Of a stretch of 64,000 bases of DNA, positions 1 to 12,323 are shown one piece after another (within the stretch, counting starts at the first letter, position 1; the number at the start of each line of letters is the position of its first letter). The stretch is taken from assembly GCA_963070105.1 (NCBI GenBank), contig OY718803.1:4446507-4510506 (forward strand). The letters are read 5' to 3'. The notes under the pieces are model-generated. The model searched no databases. It was not told the origin of the DNA and saw only the letters and a program-made list of their open reading frames with translations. Both the position numbers and the translations under genes were made by a program. Origin of the DNA: Litomosoides sigmodontis. Taxonomy: Eukaryota; Nematoda; Chromadorea; Rhabditida; Onchocercidae.

Positions 1-536
1 AAATATAAGCGGATTGTTTCTTTTTACCACCGCTATGTCATTCGTCCACCTGCTTGGCGTACCTACCCACCGATCATTTCAATAACACATTTGAAGGGGG
101 AAGAGGAGCAGTCTATGATGAAGAAGCTGTCAATCTTTAGTTTATGCTTTAGCTTAAAACTCTTTGCAACATGAAATTAGCAAGCAATCAGTACCGTACG
201 AACGTGTGCACTGCGAAGAGCGTGCAAAAATGGAACGTCTAATAATAGAAAGTTCTTTTTTTCACTCCTTATCAACGATGTGATATTTCATGTGCAAAGA
301 GATTAGGAGAGATGACTAACCTTTTCACGTGCAAATGGAATTAGGAAAAAAACAAACTTATGAAGTATGCTTATGAAGGGAGCTGTCATCAAACTGATCG
401 TTTAATTATCAACTTCAAAAATTGTTGAAATTATTTTTATAACTACCATTCACACAGGAAAATTAACCTGAGATGGAATCTCTTAATACGATGGTAAGTG
501 GCTTTCCTTGTTATATATATATATATATATATATAT

Positions 537-610
537 ATCTATTCGTAGTGTTCATTATCAAAGCTTATATCTTTGTACTTTGAACTGTTTAATTTAAATT
601 GCTTTGCTTT
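537..610 (+). repeat. Left arm of 74-bp inverted repeat
   Basis: The arm pairs base for base with 1609-1682 on the other strand, with two mismatches. It contains the core AAGCTTATATCTTTGTAC. The outer edge meets a TA dinucleotide run. Confidence 0.9.
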
Positions 611-612
611 CC

Positions 613-1448
<836 letters not shown>

Positions 1449-1608
1449 GAACGTTTTAGTGGCTGCTGTTTCCTCCTCGCAAACTGCTGCGTGAAGGAAA
1501 GGAAAGTAAGGAGTGAAGAGTAAGCGAAAAAGAAAAATGAAGAATTTGGGAATGAACAATGGATGGAAAAGCATTAGCTCTCAGCAGATGCTATGTAAAT
1601 GAAGTGCA

Positions 1609-1682
1609 AAAGCAAAGCAATTTAAATTAAACAGTTCAAAGTACAAAGATATAAGCTTTGATAATGAGCACTACCAATAGAT
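1609..1682 (-). repeat. Right arm of 74-bp inverted repeat
   Basis: This is the reverse complement of 537-610 with two mismatches. Its inner edge is separated from the TTTA tract by about 160 bases of ordinary sequence, so the two arms are not placed symmetrically around the tract. Confidence 0.9.
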
Positions 1683-3689
1683 AAATTTCAATTTAACGAC
1701 AGAAATGGAAGCATTATCAGGAGAATAATGCTTACCCCAAAATTTCCATAGCATTGGAGGGCGATAGGAAATTAATGAAATTTACTGTGAAATTTAATCG
1801 TAAATTTTACGTTTCAGTAAAACTGCATATTTTCACCAATTCTTCAATGACAATTGGTGGTAGCAGCACCAAGAAGTGGAATGAACTTGCAATTCCCCCT
1901 CTTCTTTCCAACAGTGTCAATCAATCCTCACTTACGCATCGTCCGTCATCGTGAAATATGCCGTAGACTGTATTGCACATCATATTATCAAGCAAAACTC
2001 GTTTATACGCATACATATTTATACGTACACATGTGTATTTATCTTCCACCACTATTGTTGCTTAATCTTATTCATTAGTTGATTATAACAATAACTGCAG
2101 TCTTCTTACGCACGCGCGCTCACGCACGCTCATACACACACGCGGAAAACAAGGCAGTGCTAAAGCTGATAGTTTTTGTAGCATCTTATGCGAAACACCT
2201 TTTCCACCGCTACAATTCAATTTTCAAATACAATAAATATGTAAATGTGCTATTTCATAGCAAAAATTATCTGTAATTTTTTGATTCATACAATTTCAAT
2301 TTCCAAACCAATCATCTAGCAGATGCATTTGTTGAGGAATTTATGTTTGCAATGTTTTCTGCAATATTCCAAATGCAAAAAAAAGAATTTCCAAATGCTA
2401 CTGCATTTGAAAGAAAATGTTCTAAAATTAAAATTCCTTACCTTTGCAACAAAGTCATTGTACAATTAATGAGCATATTTACTGAAAATATTGCTTTAAT
2501 TGACATTATGCAAATATATCTTTTAAAATTTTTCCTAAAATGAACTAGCAGCTAATATTCAGCAATTCGTTTTATTACAATGTGCTAGCTTATTTAAGAC
2601 AGTTAGAACTAGTTTTCAAATTGATAATCTATAATTTTTTTCTCATAAAATTAACAAGTCTACCTCGTTCCAACATTTTCTTCTAAAGCAATTTTACAAT
2701 TTCCTTAAAATCCAGAAACACATTGCAATGCACATAGCCGAGAACAGGTATTTCCGTGTAACTATAATGTTCCTAGCAGAACCTCCCCTTCTTTTAGCTT
2801 TCATCGCATTTTCAAATGTAGAATATTGCCATCACAACACTCCCTTGAACTGAATAAACCATTTTCTGGTTTTTGATAACTTCATGAATAGACCTTCGAA
2901 ACCCTATCGTGGAATAATTCTTTATAGTTAACAAATCATTAGTTTAAATTTGAAACTTTCTCAAAAAAAGCTTTTTCCTAATGTTTTTCATGACGCCTCC
3001 CAATGATGTTAATAAATAACAAAGAGACAGTATCATAGCATCAACTATACACCCCCCATCATCCTCAGGAAAGTAAATCTATAATCATTTTTAAAAATCT
3101 TCAAACATTTATTCTGCTTATTACTAGCTCTAGTTATCCTGTACATTGACAATATTTTGATAATGTTTATTCTATGAGTGATTTACCAGTCGTAATTGCT
3201 ATACATCTAATATACGCAAACAAATCCAATTGTATTTTACATCGATATTTACAAGCGTAAGCAATAGCTATTACAGACGAAATATGCAATATTCTGCTTT
3301 GGGAGCCCACAAAAGGCTTTTTGCAACAGGGAAGAAAACGAAGCAAATGCTGAATAAACTAAACCAGACAAGGGACAAAGATGGGAAAAATTGGAAAAAA
3401 AATGTCCAGTCTGCAAAAAGGCATATTCAAATGCAAGGGACCATAAATTTCTATATACAGTTTGAAAAACCTTTAAAAAAGGGTAACTGATGCGATAAAT
3501 CCATTATCCATCACCTGCAAGTACCACAATTTTGAAACAAGAGTACTTAATTAGTACATCTTTTTAATCTTACACTAATTTCTTCGAAAAGTTCTCTATT
3601 TCGTTAAATTGTATTAAAATAGGTGATTTCGGCAAATTAGACCTAAGTCACAAAAAAAAGCTAAGGTGGACCTAAAGAGACTTCAATTT

Positions 3690-6356
3690 TTACCTACTAC
3701 TGACTGGCCTTAAAACAATTTCGCTGACCTCAACAATGATTTCATCAGTGCCATAGCAAAAAGTTGATCCAAACGGATTTTCCGTTCCACTTCTACTAAG
3801 CACCACTGGTTGTATAGTTGTATCACCGCAAAAAGCACCAAAAAAATTTTCCCACTGAAATTCCGAAAATAATATATAACGATGCTGAAAACTTTACACA
3901 ACTTCCAAACTGAAAAAATAAAAAGTGAAACCTTTGATGAAGGAGTAATGGTTGGACCACGAGTAATAGTAATTGAGAAGTTACACCGTGCATATCTAGA
4001 ATTAATATTATATTTCTAAATATTCTCACATTAGTTTATGTTCATGCTCGTGACATACTTGCTTTTATTATATGCTTATTGACATTAACAACTTACATTC
4101 CAAAGTCAAAGTGGCCGGGCAAATTGGTATGCAATACAAATTTCTGAACACGATTAGTGATACAATCGAATAAAATATCCTAAAAAGATATTAAAAACAT
4201 GGCTCCATCTCATAAAAAATCTGAACAGTAAAGTTAAAAATCCTGACAGTTTACAGCAATTACTTTAAGATTGCACAATTTTTTATTACAAAACACTGGC
4301 TTATCTCAAATAAACAGATCCAGAAAATTATGCATAAAGGTATAAATATGTAGCTAACCACTCCCAACGAAAAGTAATTGAAGAAATAGTTGGGACGTGG
4401 TCCACGCAACTTTTCGGAATCTTCTCCTCGATGAATTAACATCCGATCAGCTTTCGTATAAAATACTTTAGACGGAGCACCTAGTGACGATAAAACAGTC
4501 TGAAAGATCGATTAATTTAAAAATGAATCACCAATAACGCTGAAAATTATTTCATCTGAATAATAAACTAAAATTTTTAGTAGAGAAGTTGAAATTATTT
4601 TAACCTCAGAAGTATCGCCGAAAAAAATGGGCCGCTCGATTTTTCTTAAACCGAAAGCTTGTTTTCGACTCGAATTATCCGCCAGTGGGGCTAGAAATAA
4701 ATGCCGACATATCGTAATATCTTAAAATGTTAGCAAAACTTAGAAGAAACATGTAAAAACGGATTATTTACTTTCTGCAGCGAAGACAAAGAACAGGCCT
4801 GAAATCCTATTTCCATCGCTAATGGATCTCACTTCAACTGGACATATAACACCGCACAACGAAGCTGTTGAGATTTTCGGCGACCTAAAAGTTATCAAAG
4901 TGCCATTTTCTCGGACGAAAACATCAATTGAAAATTTGAAAACATTTGAAACCATACACCTTCAAGAACTAATATTCAGGACAGAAATTAATACTTCGAT
5001 GAATTGTATGAATCTGGAAAAATCGCCATTTTTGCAAGAAGTGGAGGAAAATTACTTCGGAACTGCAGTGACCCTAATCCAGTTGCATCGACTGATGGAG
5101 CCTGCAAAGTTGTTGAAGGGTGATATAATTCTTCCTAAATAAGAATGAACGTAAACCTCTTAAAAATGAAAATCCACCTGTGATCCTTCAAAAATACAAA
5201 TTGAACTACTTTATTATATAAAATTAATTAAACAAAGTTACCTGCACTTTCGAAGTTTCATTAAGGGTCGGAAAACTGAATGACAATCCTTTCCAACTCA
5301 ATTCATACAAATTCTGTTCAGCAACATAAACTGAAAATAAAACTAGTGAAATTCTAAAAGCAGGTGGTTCTGTAATACGGAAAAGTAGTGGTCGTGAAAA
5401 GAAATTAAAACATGCAAGAACAACGTAACCTCCGGGATGTGTAGCGCCAAAACAACTTTCCACTTTATTTACATCTGCTTCATCTTTGGGGCTGGAGAAT
5501 ACCACATCACTAAACAAAAAAAACCATTCAAAGGAGCTATCGAATAAATCGAAAAAAGCATAACTATTGATAAAACATACCCATATTGTAAAATGATGTT
5601 TGATAAATCGTACACTTCAATGAGCTGAAAAACATGTACAAAAATTAATAAGTGGTATAACAAAGTAAAGCGGTAAACCAACCTTGAAAGTGAAACATTT
5701 ATGAGAATAAAAATACCTTACCCGAAGCAGCTGCGAGTTAGGCTCAAAATAGAGTAGTACGCCATCTTTCGCTAGCCGTATCATCACATCTCTTGACAAT
5801 GGTTCCTAAATTACAGCTGATCCTTCAATTAACACGTATGAGCATTTATTGTACTTCAAAAGCTAACGTTTGCTTATTTTTTTTCTGCAAGAATATGCTG
5901 AAATCGACATATTCATCTGAACTATGCACAAGAAATAAATTCTTAGGCTTCACGATACTATGTGCTCTTGGTTTCATCTCGGTTCGAGAGTTCAAATGAA
6001 TTACTTATCATGAACCTGCATGTGAAATAGTGTAAGTATGCTCAGATATCAATGTCAAGTACACCTTACTTCACCCAGTTATCCTTACAAAATCACGAAT
6101 TAGTCGACTAACTGAGTAGAGTACAATTTGCACTGCTACCTGAACCAGCGGTAAGGCTCGTTTACGTCATGTTGCACAGTGTTGATATCATCACGTAAAT
6201 ACTACGTACCTTGGAAGAGTATGTCAATTCAACATTCTGGATGTGGCGTGATGCATTCTGTATGGCAGCGATCGCCTGATTTATAGGCATGCCCAGGAGC
6301 AACTCCATGTAATCGTTCCGTATTCCGCATCCTGGCATCACTTCTACTTGCAACAT
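3690..6356 (-). CDS. PHAF1/UPF0183 family protein (C16orf70 homologue)
   Basis: This is a minus-strand gene of 12 exons: 6356-6210, 5805-5722, 5624-5581, 5509-5430, 5330-5242, 5134-4995, 4884-4772, 4690-4605, 4499-4359, 4179-4097, 3995-3932 and 3854-3690. All phases close and give 411 residues, close to the roughly 420 of human C16orf70. Family landmarks in order are LGMPINQAIAAIQ, LIEVYDLSNIILQYG, SCFGATHPG, WKGLSFSFP, PNYFFNYFSLGV, QKFVLHTNLPGH and ENPFGSTFCYG. Human PHAF1 is reported to be recruited with its partner BCAS3 to autophagy membranes; the same role here is inferred. The start is set by an acceptor-like TTCTCAG 12 bases upstream (AG at 6369-6370), a probable trans-splice site, which excludes the in-frame ATG at 6380. 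The gene lies 661 bp downstream of the TRAP gene on the same strand. Confidence 0.93.
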
Positions 6357-7017
6357 CACTCCACCCAACTGAGAAGTCACACCGAAACTCCGAGTACAAC
6401 TCTTCCAGCAGCCACAATTTTTTCACTCGCAGCCCGTTGAAATATGCTACTGGACGGCAGCGCGGCGTCGTGGGCTTGATGACATGAGGATGCCTGGAAG
6501 GCGATCAGGCTTCTTATCCTTACTGCGTTTTGTCGGGATGTTTTGGATTGCTTTAATCTCCTCAATATCCGGCACTGGTGAGAAGTGAACCCCGTTAAAG
6601 GACAGATCGACGTTTGGGGGATATCTTCAAGGAAGGATAAAGTCTGCGTTGTACGAGAGAGACACTTTTGCATGAACTTGAGCGACTTTTTATGTGTCAC
6701 GTTAGAAAATAACATTTTTCATAGCAAACATTCACAGATAAGTTTGAAAAGCAAAAAGGTAATAGAAAATGTTGGTAAGTGACGTAACTTGCACTACTTA
6801 GCAATGAACAAAACAATTTCCTTGAAATACTGGACAAGTGAAGAAGTGCGCATTTAAACGTTACGGTTACCTTTCATGAGGTAGGCCCCGGTGAATTCGG
6901 AAGAATTAGCATGCTTTTGGGAGAAGTGGACATCATAAAGATGGACAGTGACGATAAGAGTACCGGTCAACAGCAAACTCGAAATTTCAAGCGGGGAATA
7001 ACAAGTGTTGTTAGGGA
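6357..7017. other. Spacer between TRAP and PHAF1 genes
   Basis: This spacer of about 660 bases on the same strand holds no recognised gene. A minus-strand frame of about 110 codons (6377-6715) resembles no family I know and overlaps the presumed trans-splice site of PHAF1. The spacing is long for a typical nematode operon but does not exclude one. Confidence 0.6.
6368..6380 (-). promoter_or_regulatory. Probable trans-splice acceptor of PHAF1
   Basis: GTGACTTCTCAG ends at 6369, and the gene's first conserved ATG follows 12 bases later. No upstream exon is needed, so the acceptor is best read as a spliced-leader addition site. Confidence 0.5.
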
Positions 7018-9449
7018 TCATTTCTTCGCTTTGTTCACCTCGAACTTCTCTCGTGGTAATATGCTATAGGAATACTTTTCATCACTCTTGCCATTATAAA
7101 ACGTAAGGAGAGCTTTCTCTCTGTTCATGTTCACGTAAATAAAGCCACCCTTCGATAGACCAATTTGTGAGAAAGGATTGAATCCTGTCGGATAGCTGCA
7201 ATACAACTGAGTAATTGCATAAAATTTCATTGATCGATTAAGACTGTTCTGATGAAATGTTAAATATTAAGAATTTAAGTAATCGAAAGTGACGACTTAA
7301 TTGATTACTTGAAATGCAATGATCCTTCCGGTACTGTATCCATGTGTTTATTTGAATAGTCTGATCGAGAAGCAGCACCACTGACGATATAGTGAAGCGG
7401 AATTTGTTCCGCACTGTCTGCGGATAGCGGGTGTTTCGTGATAATATGCTGAAGTTTAGAACTTAGCATTACTGTGTCAATCTCGGATGTATCAGTGTTT
7501 TTCAACGTGACTTTAAATTTTGTGTCTGCTTGAATTTTCAATTAGGCGGATAGTGTCTTTGAAAATGCACATCAAAAAAACTACTGTGAAATCTTATAAT
7601 ATATAACTGTTCATGGTCTTCAGCACCCTTGACTTAATCAGCGCAATGAAAATCTTACTTGAAGCGTGTGGTCGTGCCCAGCAACGTACGCTGTGGCGTG
7701 ATATTTTTCCAAAAGTGGTTTCAGTTTTTCAATCATGCAGTTCATTGAGCCATGCTGAGATACGGAATAAGTCGGATAGTGACCAACAACGAACAAATAA
7801 TCAGCCCTGTTTTTCAAAAATTTTGTGTACAGGCTTTGATGAAATGTTTGAATGGAATTTCATATGTGTTGATGAAATGAAAACTTAAAGCGAAACCTGG
7901 AAGTGCTCAGCTGCTGTTTGATCCAATCCAGCTGTGCCTGTGCTGCTGCTGGATCTTTCGGCGTATTTGGATTTCTGTCAACAGTTGCAAAAATCATATT
8001 AAAAAAGCTAGCTTCCGTAATATCTCGAGTGTTACCACAAAGCAAAATGGTATCAATCATGAGGAATTCAGTTAGTGTGGCATTCTTCCCGAATGCGTAA
8101 GATACTTTGTAATAGCTTGCCGGATATGTCCTGCAAATTGGATTATGACAAATCGGTTTGCTACGGTTTTGATTAAAATTTCGAATCATAAACCCATATA
8201 AAATTTATTACGTTTGAATAATAATATATCCAGGTAAACTATCTTTTCTCGTTGATCATTGATAATTGTATGGATCTATTCGTTCTATTTAATTCGAAAG
8301 GTAAGGAACACACCATCGTTGACTTCGATTTGTATAAGCAATTTGTCCCGAAATATTTCCAAAATGGTCATGATTGCCGGCAATTATGTACCACGGCTTC
8401 CGCAGTGCTTTACCTTTGTAGACATTTTCGAAGGTTTCCTTAAAGATTTTAAAATTTATGATTGAAGCAATAGAACTAAAACTTCAAGATTACACATTTC
8501 ATTCTTAATTATGTTAATATTTATTTGGCTCTTCGCTTATTCATATACTTCAATTTATCAAACTTACCTGAAATCGCCGGTCGAATTCATTTTTTACGCC
8601 TGTGAAATAAATATTATCTCCGGTCGAAATAGTAAATTGGACATTTTCCTTGTCACCAATTTTTGACATCGACTTCGCAACTAAGTTTTGTGCATACGTG
8701 GTATACGGATATACGGGCAAACCTAAAGCGTTAATTTAAGGCATTGCGTGACTTGATTATTGATCAGCTTGTAAACAAATGAGATTATAAGTCTGTTGAA
8801 AATGCATTGTTGGCAAGGTAACTGAGGCAACTGCTATAATTTCTACTGGAAAATTTTACAGAGGGGGAAGGGGCTTTAATTAGTTTTCAGCCAATTAATC
8901 TTTAGGATGAAAGAAAGTACAATCACTTACCTCCAATGTCTCCAACAAGAAAGAATCGAAGATTGTTGGAATCGTTTCTGTAACACACACCGCCATTTAT
9001 ACAGGCCATTCGACATGTGTAACTTCCAAATTTGCATTCTGAAATGTCATCATCAGTGGTTAGAGATTATTCTAGAAAATTGATTTCAGCATAACGTAGC
9101 ATTTCTTTTGTGAAATTGTGTGAAAATCGATATTCTCACACAGTTTTGCGTACTTCATTAAACTGGCCAGAAGCAACAAGCAACATTAATTTTGAGCCTT
9201 TGCTCAGTTAATAGCAGTCTTGCTGTACGGCAAGACAGGCTCTCATTTTTAACTTGCCAATTTCATTTAAAAAATGAAAAATGAACCATCATTTTCAGTA
9301 TTCGATTCTGTTTCCAAACGAGCCCACTGTTCATTTTCCTTCTGTGGATTGGTAGTTACGTGAAGCGGAAATTTCTCGATTAAGGTTGACGGCACATCTG
9401 CATCAGCAAATATTGCTCTCAAAAGCAAGAGCAGAACAGGTTTTAGCAT
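7018..9449 (-). CDS. Secreted purple acid phosphatase, TRAP (ACP5) type
   Basis: There are eight exons: 9449-9287, 9038-8931, 8722-8568, 8438-8314, 8130-7897, 7806-7659, 7448-7309 and 7195-7018. Phases close for 416 residues. The protein is a binuclear-metal phosphomonoesterase. The metal-binding blocks are in order: [19 protein letters not shown] (with the Tyr ligand), [18 protein letters not shown] and [10 protein letters not shown] hydrophobic signal peptide ([17 protein letters not shown]) predicts secretion or lysosomal targeting. Mammalian TRAP is about 325 residues; the extra length is mainly about 70 residues before the phosphatase core, with four close cysteines ending in CINGGVC. 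A TACATAG acceptor four bases before the ATG suggests trans-splicing. The first donor (GATG|GTTCAT) is weak but is required by phase. The gene is divergent from the MARVEL gene, with about 1.3 kb between them. Confidence 0.95.
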
Positions 9450-10744
9450 CAGGCTATGTAGAGAGTAATAATTGGAAATGCAGAGTTAGTCGCTGAAATT
9501 GATCCATTACAAAGTATGCCTTTCCTTGCCCTGCGAGACCTTAAGCAGAAATTGAATTTTTGAGAGAGAAATTTTTGCACAATTTATTGCATGAAAATTG
9601 TTTGCAATATGAAATGGAACAAACAAAATCGGCGAGGCGATCAGAGGGGGAGAAATTCACGGAGCAAACAGTCGAACTGTTCGCTAAAAAAGGAAATTGG
9701 ATGAAATGAACTGATAAGTTTAATGAAATGTTGAACGATCGCACACAGTGCGGTACATCGAAGGTAGTGGACGTATCACTCGTCCCTTCAATATATCGCT
9801 TTGGAGAACGATGATTTACGTCGGCATATTTCAGTAAGGCTGAGGACAGACCGTTCAATTCAGTGGTCATTCAGAAACTTGTCAAGTGCATCTTGTAGCT
9901 GAGATCGTCTGACTTAGAATGTGTCAGTCTGTCCCTCAACAAACTAAACGTCACATTTATTTTCATTTTATTTCTCTTATGTGAATTCTTTGCAGATAAT
10001 TTAACAAAGTAAATTGGAATGGAACTGCGTACTTCTTATTTTCGAAATTTCTAAAATTTATTGAATAAATGAACATTTGAATTCTTTCTCCTTCAATCAA
10101 CAAATCAATCAATTCATCGAATTCATCGACTTATCGTCCGATGAAGAATTCACAAAGGATGGCAAGAAATGAAACACAAATGTCAGTTACAGTACAACAC
10201 AACCAACCAATAACCTACACGTTAAAAAAGACTGTTGTTGAGGATTGAAATAATTTGTTTATTCCCAATCAATCCCTTTCCCTTTCTTCAAATCTAAACA
10301 ACCACTAGTGAACAGCTGACATTCACTCTAAACCACTTTTAGTTCAGTCTTACTTCTAAGTAACACCATCTCATTACTATTACTTGTACTAGTATTTTCC
10401 TATCAGATTGATAGGGTAATTAGGTATTTCAGCTTCAAGAATTCTCATTAAAAAAATCATTCTTTTTAATATCTCATTCCTTTCCACATTTCTCTCGCTC
10501 TCTCTCTCCCTTGCCCTCCTCGTTTTAACTTGATGTGAAATGATTATTTCGATTGAAAAAGCGAATCACCCCTTACTCAAATTTACCTCATTAAAAGGGA
10601 GAGAGAAACTTAAAGCGAAACTGGTTAGTTAATTACCTGACGGGCATTCATTTAACAGACAGCGATCGAAGATCATTTCAGTCTTCATTTGAAATGTTCC
10701 AGATCATTTTAAGAATATTCTCGCAGAACTATCAGTAATCAATA
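9450..10744. other. Divergent upstream region of TRAP and MARVEL genes
   Basis: This region of about 1.3 kb lies between two start codons facing apart, so it probably carries both promoters. It is AT-rich and has a CT-rich patch near 10494-10511. No gene or RNA is recognised. An acceptor-like CTCGCAG at 10720-10726 lies 18 bases before the MARVEL start and may be its trans-splice site. Confidence 0.55.
9454..9465 (-). promoter_or_regulatory. Probable trans-splice acceptor of TRAP gene
   Basis: CTCTCTACATAG ends four bases before the signal-peptide ATG. The very short leader fits spliced-leader addition. Confidence 0.5.
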
Positions 10745-12323
10745 ATGAGTGATCAGCAGCAATACATTACGGAAACGGTTACCGATGCATGTAGCTATCA
10801 GCAAGCACAGGCCTATCATCAAATAGACGGTGTGGGACCTGAATTGGACCTGAATTACTTGAAAACATTACCTGGCATGTTGAAGTGTATGTGCATTGTA
10901 AGTGTTTTTACTTTGAAAAAAGAAATGACGCCCGTAAGCAATTTATTTTTGTTCCTATGAAAGGTCTAAACGATTTATTTTCGTTTCTACGAAAAGCGCA
11001 TGTTATTTTCATATTTCGATTGAAATTTCACTGCGCAAACAAGTTTTGAATAATAAATAAGTGGCAGTTTCCGTGTCCTGCTCGATCAGCGTAAACATCC
11101 ATGTTGACTTGTTTCGATTCTATTTTTTTGGAATTTAGAAGATCGGTACTGCCAAGCATTAACATTAAACAGTAATATATCTGGTATTGAAAGAAGTAAC
11201 TAAATTCTGACCTTTCTAGGAAGTCGTAAAAATTGTGGTAGAATTGTACGGTGATCCGGCTAATGAGGAAAATCGGAATCTCTCTTTCAGACCTTAGATT
11301 TCCTCTGCTTCATATGTCTGCTGGTTGGTGGTCCCGCTTATTACACCGGTACCGGATGGGTTACTTTTATTTGTACATTTGGTATGCTGGTATCGCTGAT
11401 CCTTCTAGTCATTTATTTATTTCATATCGTCGATGTCTTTCCTCAGATACCTTGGATCGTCACTGTAAGCGCTTTCGTTTTAATCTCTTTAACAGTTAAT
11501 TTTAGTAATGGATATTTGTAGCAATCGCTAACAGCACTGCTTCCATTGCATTCTTAGATTTTATGTAGTAAGGGAAAAAGCGAATGATTTTTTCGGATGA
11601 CTTCGAAACATTTTACAATAGCCTCGTTCCTCCCATTTCATCAATTCACAGTTCTAATTTCATCAACTTCCTTCACTCTCTTGGCTATATTTCGTTGATT
11701 CGTTTAACGATGGCTTTGACGGAAAAGCAAAAGATGAAGTGGAAACGATGGCATATTGTCAATTGAATATCACATCTTACAGGAAATGATATTTTACTTT
11801 GCTTGGGCCGTGCTCTTCTTCTTATGCGGTTGTGTGTTGGCATTAGTTGCGGCACGTTTTCGTGGTATAACAGGTTACGGTGTCGCTTCGGTACATAAAT
11901 TTACATGACATTTACTCATTGCATTTTACGCATCCCAAATTCTCCTGTCTTACGAACGATTGTGGTGGTTTTCACAAACGCATAGACAATTTACTGCTAA
12001 ATTCACTTCAGGAAGTGAAACTGCTAGATTTTACGCCTGAGGGAAATATAAATAACGTGGTGGTGGAGTGCTTTCAGGCCTGATAGGAAGGAAGGAAATT
12101 CCCACCATAGGGCGATTTCTTTCGTTATCGTTTTGTGAATCAACAAATGCTCGCAGCAAATTTTCAGTTCTTCTCATTCGGAGCACTTTGTGCTTATGGC
12201 TTCGACAGCTATTTGAAATTCCTCGCTTGGAGACATGATGAGATTGCCACGGGTGGAGCTGTACCGAAGCATCTACCTTGCGGTGACACTACAACCTCAA
12301 AGGATCAACGAGACAATAAATGA
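10745..12323 (+). CDS. MARVEL-domain four-helix membrane protein
   Basis: There are four exons, 10745-10897, 11291-11464, 11783-11890 and 12168-12323, all joined in phase 0, giving 196 residues. After a polar N-terminus rich in Gln, Tyr and Thr comes LNYLKTLPGMLKCMCI, the usual start of a MARVEL/CMTM bundle. Hydrophobic helices follow around LDFLCFICLLVGG, FICTFGMLVSLILLVIYLF, FYFAWAVLFFLCGCVLALVAA and FFSFGALCAYGFDSYL. The C-terminus is short and polar and ends in RDNK. MARVEL proteins sit at membrane apposition and trafficking sites; the specific role of this one is unknown. Introns have GTAAG-type donors and TTTCAG- or TTACAG-like acceptors. The fold assignment rests on helix pattern rather than long sequence identity. 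Confidence 0.85.

Noticed and set aside
6377..6715. Minus-strand frame of 112 codons upstream of PHAF1
   Set aside because: No family similarity; it runs across the probable trans-splice acceptor and is in a different frame from the PHAF1 start.
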